From positions 1 to 11,464 of the forward strand of contig JAZLFH010000056.1 in assembly GCA_045615705.1 (NCBI GenBank): 11,464 bases of DNA. The letters are read 5' to 3'. The notes beneath the pieces are model-generated. The model saw nothing but the letters and a program-made list of their open reading frames with translations, was not told the DNA's origin and searched no databases. A program made the position numbers and the translations under genes. The stretch is from JAZLFH01 sp045615705. Its GTDB lineage: Bacteria; Bacillota; Clostridia; UMGS1883. Positions 6,931-11,464 of this stretch are shown here, one piece after another; positions within the stretch are counted from its first letter, which is position 1, and every line of letters begins with the position of its first letter.

Positions 6931-7178
6931 GCTGTGGCATGACATACGATGAAGTGGGAGGTTGCCAATCAGAAAAGATTGGGTTTTTCCATGGAGATTG
7001 TCCGGTTCATGAAATCGGGCGCCGGTCACTGTACGATAGATAAAGTCAAAAGATTTTGTCTTTGTACCCGGAGTATATCCGGGTTTTGGTTTGGGCAAAT
7101 ACGAAACGCCCGGACGAGTGTACAGTAATTTTTTCAGTTCGTATATTCCACAAGAAAAAATTATTAGGAGGCACATTT
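6931..7178 (+). promoter_or_regulatory. Structured 5' leader RNA of the S10 operon
   Basis: This is the only non-coding stretch above 300 bases when joined to the promoters (6824-7178). By my count 6931-7130 is 46% GC, higher than the flanking AT-rich DNA. Possible stems are: TGGCA/TGCCA 6935-6939/6963-6967, competing with CCAATC/GATTGG 6965-6970/6977-6982; an 8-bp hairpin 7000-7007/7013-7020 with loop CATGA; a long-range 7-bp helix ACTGTAC 7028-7034 with GTACAGT 7120-7126; and inside it hairpins 7042-7050/7055-7063, ACCCGGA/TCCGGGT 7066-7072/7078-7084 and GGGC/GCCC 7093-7096/7108-7111. A T6 tract follows at 7129-7134. Alternative pairings exist (7078-7083 with 7109-7114; 7099-7105 with 7138-7144). 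This suggests cis-regulation of the operon, for example by a ribosomal protein such as L4 as in E. coli, but the ligand is unknown. The rpsJ ribosome binding site AGGAGG is at 7166-7171. Confidence 0.7.
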
Positions 7179-7499
7179 ATGGCATCAAAACAAAAGGTCA
7201 GAATTAGGGTAAAAGGTTATGACCATGTTCTTCTTGATCAGTCTGCTGAAAAGATAGTAGATACTGCCAAGAGAACCGGAGCAACCGTATCAGGTCCCAT
7301 TCCGTTACCCACAGAAAAGGAGATAGTTACAATTCTCCGCGCGGTACACAAGTATAAGGATTCCCGCGAGCAGTTCGAACAGAGAACTCACAAGAGATTG
7401 ATTGACATTCTCAATCCTAACCCCAAGACAATGGAAGCACTCGGACATCTTGATGTTCCCGCAGGTGTAAGCATTGAAGTAAAACTTATAAATAAGTAA
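7179..7499 (+). CDS. rpsJ: 30S ribosomal protein S10
   Basis: Protein of 106 residues, close to the usual 102-105. S10 is a late-assembling protein of the 30S head and, with NusB, forms part of the antitermination complex on rRNA operons (family knowledge). Diagnostic stretches are VRIRVKGYDHVLLDQSAEKI near the N-terminus, GPIPLPTEK, and the KYKDSREQFEQRTHKRLIDI loop. The reading frame is open upstream to an ATG at 7056, but the ATG at 7179 has AGGAGG at 7166-7171 with 7 nt spacing and gives the family N-terminus MASKQKVRIR, so it is chosen. It is the first gene of the S10 operon, read from the promoter at 6896-6924 through a long leader. A 61-nt gap with a hairpin separates it from rplC. Confidence 0.97.
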   Translation: MASKQKVRIRVKGYDHVLLDQSAEKIVDTAKRTGATVSGPIPLPTEKEIVTILRAVHKYKDSREQFEQRTHKRLIDILNPNPKTMEALGHLDVPAGVSIEVKLINK

Positions 7500-7511
7500 T
7501 TTGCGTTTTTG

Positions 7512-7543
7512 GGTAATGTTGGCGTAAGCGTCAACCAATAACC
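7512..7543 (+). other. Hairpin in the rpsJ-rplC gap
   Basis: GTTGGCG at 7518-7524 pairs with CGTCAAC at 7529-7535 (one G-T wobble) around a TAAG loop. GGT 7512-7514 with ACC 7541-7543 and AT 7516-7517 with AT 7538-7539 extend it imperfectly. No T tract follows, so it is not an intrinsic terminator. It ends 4 nt before the rplC ribosome binding site AAGGAGG (7547-7553). It could tune rplC translation, stabilise mRNA or be a processing site; the sequence does not decide. Confidence 0.6.
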
Positions 7544-7560
7544 TATAAGGAGGATAAAAA

Positions 7561-8193
7561 ATGCAGAAGGCAATTATTGGAAAGAAAATCGGTATGACAC
7601 AGATTTTCAACGCCGACGGTAAGGTGATACCTGTTACGGTTATCGAAGCAGGTCCCTGTGCGGTTGTACAGAAGAAAAGTGTTGACACTGATGGTTATGA
7701 GGCAGTTCAACTTGGCTTTGGAGATGTTAACGAAAAGCACACATCAAAGCCTTTACAAGGACACTTCAAGAAAGGCGGAGTCAGCCTCAGAAAAGTTTTA
7801 AAGGAATTTCGTCTTGAAAATGTTTCGGCTCTTAATGTTGGGGACGAAATCAAATGCGATGTTTTCGCCGAGGGCGAAAAGGTAGATGTTTCGGGCATCA
7901 GCAAAGGTAAAGGTTACGCAGGCGTAATCAAGCGTTTCGGAGCTCACAGACTTAAAGAAACTCACGGTACCGGTCCTGTTCACAGACATGCCGGTTCAAT
8001 GGGTTCTTGCTCATCTCCGTCTCGTGTTTTCAAAGGTAAGAAACTTCCGGGTCATATGGGTAATGTAAAGGTTACGGTTCAAAACCTTGACGTTGCAAAG
8101 ATTGATACAGAAAAAAATCTTATCCTTATAAGAGGTGCAGTTCCCGGACCTAAGGGTGGAATTGTTACCATCAAAAATACAGTAAAGGCGTAA
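7561..8193 (+). CDS. rplC: 50S ribosomal protein L3
   Basis: Protein of 210 residues, normal for bacterial L3. L3 initiates 50S assembly and its long loop reaches the peptidyl transferase centre. The N-terminal IGKKIGMTQIF is the family signature. The conserved extension lies at about residues 134-162, with GTGPVHRHAGSMG followed by SRVFKGKKLPGHMG; changes in this loop give resistance to pleuromutilins and linezolid in other bacteria, and nothing suggests a resistant form here. The ribosome binding site AAGGAGG at 7547-7553 is 7 nt before the ATG. The gene follows rpsJ after a 61-nt gap containing a hairpin and precedes rplD by 24 nt. Identification is secure. Confidence 0.97.
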   Translation: MQKAIIGKKIGMTQIFNADGKVIPVTVIEAGPCAVVQKKSVDTDGYEAVQLGFGDVNEKHTSKPLQGHFKKGGVSLRKVLKEFRLENVSALNVGDEIKCDVFAEGEKVDVSGISKGKGYAGVIKRFGAHRLKETHGTGPVHRHAGSMGSCSSPSRVFKGKKLPGHMGNVKVTVQNLDVAKIDTEKNLILIRGAVPGPKGGIVTIKNTVKA

Positions 8194-8217
8194 GCCGTAC
8201 GGAGAGGAGATGCTAGT

Positions 8218-8841
8218 ATGCCTAAGGCAACATTATACAATATGTCGGGTAGTGCAATCGGCGAAGTAAACCTTTCGGACAGCGTGTTTGGTGCAGAAGT
8301 AAATAAAGGCGTTCTTCATTCAGCGGTTGTAAATTACTTGGCAAATCAAAGACAAGGTACACAGAGTACCAAAACACGAACCGAAGTTACAGGCGGTGGC
8401 AAGAAACCTTTCAGACAGAAAGGAACAGGCAGAGCAAGACAAGGCAGCACCCGTGCTCCACAGTGGATTAAGGGTGGCGTGGCACTTGGACCTAAGCCGA
8501 GAGATTATTCTTACAGCCTTAACAAGAAGGTAAAGAAACTTGCACTTATCAGTGCACTTAGTGAAAAAGCTTCGCAAAATGAAATCATGGTTATTGACAG
8601 CCTCGAAATGGATGCAGTTAAGACCAAGACAATAGCAGATATGCTTAAAGCACTCGGTGCTGATGAAAAAGCACTTATCGTAACAAAGGATAAAAACGAA
8701 AATATTTATCTTTCGTCAAGAAATATTGAAGGCGTAAGTGCAACATTCGTTGGAATGATGAATGTTTACGAGATTCTTAACCACGACAAGTTTATAATTG
8801 CAAAAGATGCAGTTGAAAAACTCGAGGAGGTGTATGCATAA
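8218..8841 (+). CDS. rplD: 50S ribosomal protein L4 (uL4)
   Basis: Protein of 207 residues, usual for L4. The globular domain holds a long basic loop reaching the wall of the peptide exit tunnel: TEVTGGGKKPFRQKGTGRAR and onward to WIKGGVALGPKPRDY (about 55-97). The KPFRQKGTGRARQG segment is where macrolide-resistance changes map in other species; it looks wild type. In E. coli L4 also represses its own S10 operon by binding the leader mRNA, making L4 a candidate ligand for the leader at 6931-7178 (inference). GAGGAG at 8204-8209 precedes the ATG. The stop overlaps the rplW start by one base (TAATG), implying translational coupling. Confidence 0.96.
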   Translation: MPKATLYNMSGSAIGEVNLSDSVFGAEVNKGVLHSAVVNYLANQRQGTQSTKTRTEVTGGGKKPFRQKGTGRARQGSTRAPQWIKGGVALGPKPRDYSYSLNKKVKKLALISALSEKASQNEIMVIDSLEMDAVKTKTIADMLKALGADEKALIVTKDKNENIYLSSRNIEGVSATFVGMMNVYEILNHDKFIIAKDAVEKLEEVYA

Positions 8842-9131
8842 TGACAGCATATGAAATCATTAAAAAGCCGATTATCACAGAACATTCCATGGATCAGCTT
8901 GCTGACAGAAAATACACCTTTGAGGTGGATAAGAGAGCAAACAAAGTAGAAATCAAAAAAGCAATAGAAGAAATCTTCGGTGTTGATGTTGAATCCGTTA
9001 AGACAATTAATGTATTCGGTAAACTTAAAAGAATGGGTGCAAATATGGGTCGCCGTCCTTCATACAAGAAGGCAGTAGTTAAGATTACTCAAAACAGCAA
9101 GACCATTGAGTTCTTTGATGGATTAATCTAA
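8841..9131 (+). CDS. rplW: 50S ribosomal protein L23
   Basis: Protein of 96 residues, the usual length. L23 sits at the exit of the peptide tunnel and is the docking site for trigger factor and signal recognition particle. Family features are the N-terminal YEIIKKPIITEHS, the FEVDKRANKVEIKKAIEEIF segment and the VKTINVFGKLKRMG loop. The ATG at 8841 shares its A with the rplD stop. Its ribosome binding site AGGAGG (8825-8830) lies inside the last codons of rplD, 10 nt upstream. It is followed by rplB after 16 nt. Identification is secure. Confidence 0.96.
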   Translation: MTAYEIIKKPIITEHSMDQLADRKYTFEVDKRANKVEIKKAIEEIFGVDVESVKTINVFGKLKRMGANMGRRPSYKKAVVKITQNSKTIEFFDGLI

Positions 9132-9147
9132 GAAGGAGTGAAGAAAA

Positions 9148-9981
9148 ATGCCTATCAAGAAGTATAAACCTACTTCACCGGCGCGTAGATTTATGACTGT
9201 TTCCACATTTGAGGAAATCACAAAAACTACGCCTGAACGCTCCTTGTTGGAGCCCCTTAAAAACCATGCAGGAAGAAACTCTTACGGCAGAATTACCGTT
9301 CGTCATCGTGGTGGCGGTGTAAAGCGTAAGTACAGAGTAATAGACTTCAAGCGTAACAAACTTGATGTCAGTGCAAAGGTTATCGCAATTGAATACGATC
9401 CTAACAGAAGTGCTAATATTGCACTTGTTGAGTACGAGGACGGAGAGAAAAAATATATCATCGCTCCTTACGGACTTAAAGTCGGAGATGCTATTGTTTC
9501 TTCCGAAAATGCGGATATCCGCCCGGGTAACACTCTTCCAATCGCACAAATACCTGTCGGTACAATTATTCACAACATTGAAATTGCACCGGGTAAGGGT
9601 GGTCAGCTTGTAAGAAGTGCCGGAAACAGTGCTCAGCTTATGGCAAAAGAAGATAAGTATGCACAGGTTCGTCTTCCATCCGGCGAAGTCAGAATGATTA
9701 GAGTAGATTGCAAAGCAACTATCGGTCAGGTTGGTAATTTGGAACATGAAAACATCTCCATCGGTAAAGCAGGGCGTAAGAGACATATGGGTTGGCGTCC
9801 TACGGTCCGTGGTGTTGTTATGAACCCGAATGACCATCCGCACGGCGGTGGTGAAGGAAAATCACCTATCGGTCTTCCGAGCCCCGTTACTCCTTGGGGT
9901 AAACCTGCTCTCGGTTATAAGACACGCAAACATAAGAAACAGAGCAACAAGTTTATCGTTAAAGGTCGCAATCAGAAATAA
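9148..9981 (+). CDS. rplB: 50S ribosomal protein L2
   Basis: Protein of 277 residues, the expected size. L2 is a primary 23S rRNA-binding protein needed for subunit association and close to the peptidyl transferase centre. Clear family blocks are MPIKKYKPTSPARR at the start, RHRGGGVKRKYRVIDFKRN at about 52-70, SAGNSAQLMAKEDKYAQVRL at 157-176, and the highly conserved MNPNDHPHGGGEGKSPIG at 225-242, containing His230 and His232 near the position of functionally important E. coli His229. AAGGAG at 9133-9138 is 9 nt before the ATG. It belongs to the S10 operon between rplW and rpsS (25-nt gap). A long open frame on the opposite strand is only a shadow of this gene. Confidence 0.98.
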   Translation: MPIKKYKPTSPARRFMTVSTFEEITKTTPERSLLEPLKNHAGRNSYGRITVRHRGGGVKRKYRVIDFKRNKLDVSAKVIAIEYDPNRSANIALVEYEDGEKKYIIAPYGLKVGDAIVSSENADIRPGNTLPIAQIPVGTIIHNIEIAPGKGGQLVRSAGNSAQLMAKEDKYAQVRLPSGEVRMIRVDCKATIGQVGNLEHENISIGKAGRKRHMGWRPTVRGVVMNPNDHPHGGGEGKSPIGLPSPVTPWGKPALGYKTRKHKKQSNKFIVKGRNQK

Positions 9982-10006
9982 TCTCTTGTAAGAAAGGAAT
10001 GAAATT

Positions 10007-10282
10007 ATGAGTCGTTCAGTTAAAAAAGGTCCGTATGTGGAACCTAAACTTTTGGCAAGAGTAAAGGCTATGAACGAGGCGGGCGAAAAGAGAGTTCTTA
10101 AAACTTGGTCTCGCAGTTCTACAATATTTCCCGATATGACAGGACATACAATTGCCGTTCATGATGGAAGAAAGCATGTTCCGGTATATGTAACAGAGGA
10201 TATGGTCGGACATAAACTCGGCGAGTTTGCTCCTACCAGAACCTACCGTGGTCATAAGGATGCTAAAAGTGCAGGAAAGTAA
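10007..10282 (+). CDS. rpsS: 30S ribosomal protein S19
   Basis: Protein of 91 residues, within the usual 91-93. S19 binds 16S rRNA in the 30S head together with S13 near the A site. The start MSRSVKKGPYVEPKLL, the centre KTWSRSSTIFPDMTGHTIAVH and the end LGEFAPTRTYRGHK are diagnostic. The ATG at 10007 has AAAGGAA at 9993-9999, a weaker ribosome binding site than its neighbours, with 7 nt spacing. Its stop codon at 10280-10282 overlaps the AAGGAGG of rplV by two bases, keeping the two genes tightly linked. Confidence 0.97.
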   Translation: MSRSVKKGPYVEPKLLARVKAMNEAGEKRVLKTWSRSSTIFPDMTGHTIAVHDGRKHVPVYVTEDMVGHKLGEFAPTRTYRGHKDAKSAGK

Positions 10283-10287
10283 GGAGG
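10281..10287 (+). promoter_or_regulatory. Ribosome binding site fixing the GTG start of rplV
   Basis: AAGGAGG at 10281-10287 is 8 nt before the GTG at 10296. Upstream in-frame ATG codons at 10227 and 10260 lie inside rpsS and would put this site inside the coding sequence. The GTG start gives a normal L22 N-terminus, so it is preferred. Confidence 0.8.
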
Positions 10288-10295
10288 ATATAAAA

Positions 10296-10643
10296 GTGGA
10301 GACTAACAAAGAAGCAAGAGCGATTTTGCGTTATGCACGCATCTCGCCCAGAAAAGTCAACATTGTTAATGACCTTATCAGGAAAAAAGATGTCGGAGTT
10401 GCCATGGGTATCCTCAAAAATACACCAAAAGCTGCATCAGAACTTCTTATTAAACTTTTAGACAGTGCAGTGGCAAATGCTCAAAATAACTTTGGTCTTT
10501 CAGCCGATAACCTTTATATTTCGGAAATTTACGCAAACGAGGGTCCTACCTTAAAGCGTATCCGTCCGAGAGCACAGGGAAGAGCATTCCGCATTTTGAA
10601 AAGAACAAGTCATATAACAATAGTAGTAAAAGAGAAAGAGTAA
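10296..10643 (+). CDS. rplV: 50S ribosomal protein L22 (GTG start)
   Basis: Protein of 115 residues from the GTG at 10296, close to the usual 110-113. L22 lines the peptide exit tunnel with an extended beta-hairpin. Family features are AILRYARISPRKVNIVNDLI near the start, the AVANAQNNFGLSADNLYISE helix region, and the hairpin GPTLKRIRPRAQGRAFRILK near the C-terminus, where macrolide-resistance changes occur in other bacteria; no deletion is seen. The alternative ATG starts at 10227 and 10260 overlap rpsS and lack a suitable ribosome binding site. It is the only gene here with a GTG start. rpsC begins 14 nt after its stop. Confidence 0.93.
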   Translation: METNKEARAILRYARISPRKVNIVNDLIRKKDVGVAMGILKNTPKAASELLIKLLDSAVANAQNNFGLSADNLYISEIYANEGPTLKRIRPRAQGRAFRILKRTSHITIVVKEKE

Positions 10644-10657
10644 GGGAGGCGAACTAA

Positions 10658-11332
10658 ATGGGTCAGAAAGTTAATCCGCACGGACTTAGAGTAGGCGTTA
10701 TCAAAGATTGGGACTCACGTTGGTACGCCGAAGATCACAATTTCGGAGACAATCTTGTTGAGGATCAAAAGATCAGAAAGTATCTCAACAAAAGGCTTGC
10801 AGGTTCAAGTGTTTCTAAAATTGAGATTGAAAAAACAGCAAACAAAATCAGATTATTCATCCACACAGCAAAGCCCGGTTTCATAATCGGTAAGAAGGGT
10901 GAAGAAATCGAAAAAATTAAGAATGAAATTGCAAAGGTTACAGGACGCAAGGCAGAAAATGTGTTTGTAAACATTGCAGAAGTAAAAGCACCTGCACTTA
11001 ATGCTCAACTCGTTGCTGATGACATTGCAGGTCAGCTTGAAAGAAGAATTTCTTTCCGTCGTGCTATGAAAGGTGCTATAAGCCGTAGCATGAAGATGGG
11101 TGCAAAGGGTATCAAAACCTGCTGCAGCGGTCGTCTCGGCGGTGCTGAAATTGCTCGTGCAGAGCAGTATCACGAGGGAACTATTCCTCTTCAAACTTTA
11201 AGAGCCGATATTGATTATGGTTTTTCCGAGGCAAACACCACATACGGAAAAATCGGTTGCAAAGTTTGGATTTATAAGGGTGAAGTTCTTTCCGAGAGCA
11301 AAAGAGCTCCTAAGGAAGGAGGACGTAAATAA
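10658..11332 (+). CDS. rpsC: 30S ribosomal protein S3
   Basis: Protein of 224 residues, within the usual range. S3 forms part of the mRNA entry channel, with helicase-like function on the 30S head. The N-terminus MGQKVNPHGLRVGVIKDWDS is diagnostic. A type-2 KH domain spans about 40-110, with the GxxG loop IIGKKGEE at 77-84. The C-terminal S3 domain contains RRAMKGAISRSMKMGAKGIK and the SGRLGGAEIARAE block. The ribosome binding site GGGAGG (10644-10649) has 8 nt spacing. The TAA stop overlaps the rplP ATG by one base (TAATG), and the rplP ribosome binding site lies in the last rpsC codons, suggesting coupled translation. Confidence 0.97.
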   Translation: MGQKVNPHGLRVGVIKDWDSRWYAEDHNFGDNLVEDQKIRKYLNKRLAGSSVSKIEIEKTANKIRLFIHTAKPGFIIGKKGEEIEKIKNEIAKVTGRKAENVFVNIAEVKAPALNAQLVADDIAGQLERRISFRRAMKGAISRSMKMGAKGIKTCCSGRLGGAEIARAEQYHEGTIPLQTLRADIDYGFSEANTTYGKIGCKVWIYKGEVLSESKRAPKEGGRK

Positions 11333-11464
11333 TGTTAATGCCCAAAAGAGTAAAACACAGAAAGCAGTTCCGTGGCAGAATGAAGGGTAAGGCATTGCGT
11401 GGCAATACCGTAACATACGGTGATTTCGGTCTTCAAGCACTTGAATGTGCATGGATTACCGGTA
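11332..11464 (+). CDS. rplP: 50S ribosomal protein L16, 5' part only
   Basis: The first 44 codons of L16, cut by the window end and too short to appear as a long open frame. Translation begins MLMPKRVKHRKQFRGRMKGK, the family N-terminus, and continues through TVTYGDFGLQALECAWIT, also typical. L16 binds 23S rRNA in the central protuberance near the A site and organises the tRNA-binding region of the 50S. The ATG at 11332 overlaps the rpsC stop by one base, with AGGAGG at 11317-11322 and 9 nt spacing. The order rpsC-rplP is canonical; rpmC and rpsQ would be expected beyond the window. Confidence 0.95.
   Translation, partial: MLMPKRVKHRKQFRGRMKGKALRGNTVTYGDFGLQALECAWITG

Noticed and set aside
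6965..6988. CCAATC/GATTGG hairpin followed by five T as an early terminator in the S10 leader
   Set aside because: The stem has only 6 bp with 3 GC pairs, the T tract is short and interrupted by CC, and one strand is also needed for a competing helix. Kept only as part of leader structure.
7056..7178. Longer S10 reading frame starting in the leader
   Set aside because: The added 41 residues do not belong to S10, and a strong AGGAGG precedes the ATG at 7179.
8195..8202. CCGTACGG palindrome before rplD
   Set aside because: An 8-nt palindrome without a loop or repeat context is expected by chance and shows no other sign of function.
9175..9843. 222-residue open frame on the minus strand inside rplB
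   Set aside because: It lies wholly antisense to the clearly functional L2 gene, resembles no family I know, and has no ribosome binding site or promoter of its own. It is a codon-usage shadow.

Overview
This window is housekeeping chromosomal DNA from a low-GC Gram-positive bacterium, most likely a member of Clostridia. The evidence is AT-rich sequence, strong AGGAGG-type ribosome binding sites, a folate-dependent TrmFO, a topoisomerase I with three C-terminal zinc fingers and of Bacillus-like length, and Firmicutes-like ribosomal proteins. I see no insertion sequence, prophage, CRISPR array, tRNA, rRNA or defence island.

Left part (1-642): the rpmI-rplT end of what is normally an infC-rpmI-rplT operon, closed by a perfect 13-bp inverted repeat running into a T tract. 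Next (666-5950) come four tightly packed plus-strand genes for nucleic-acid maintenance and modification: a SpoU/TrmH-family RNA 2'-O-methyltransferase, dprA, topA and trmFO. Gaps are 1-20 nt, or the genes overlap. No strong promoter was seen inside this group.

Convergent gene (5933-6823, minus): an RluA-family pseudouridine synthase with an S4 domain. Its tail overlaps trmFO by 18 bp, and its probable intrinsic terminator lies inside the trmFO coding sequence.

Intergenic region (6824-7178): the longest non-coding stretch. It holds a divergent promoter pair built around a 20-bp-period A-rich direct repeat, followed by a GC-enriched leader of about 250 nt for the S10 operon. The leader can form several hairpins, some mutually exclusive, next to a T6 tract. 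It is the best candidate here for an uncharacterised regulatory element.

Right part (7179-11464): the S10 ribosomal protein operon in canonical order, rpsJ-rplC-rplD-rplW-rplB-rpsS-rplV-rpsC-rplP, with rplP cut off by the window end. Gaps are at most 25 nt except for 61 nt between rpsJ and rplC, which contains a stable hairpin. Two gene pairs (rplD/rplW and rpsC/rplP) overlap by one base as TAATG.

Almost every gene serves the ribosome (structural proteins, rRNA and tRNA modification) or DNA topology and uptake. Gene content is ordinary; the interest lies in the regulatory architecture.
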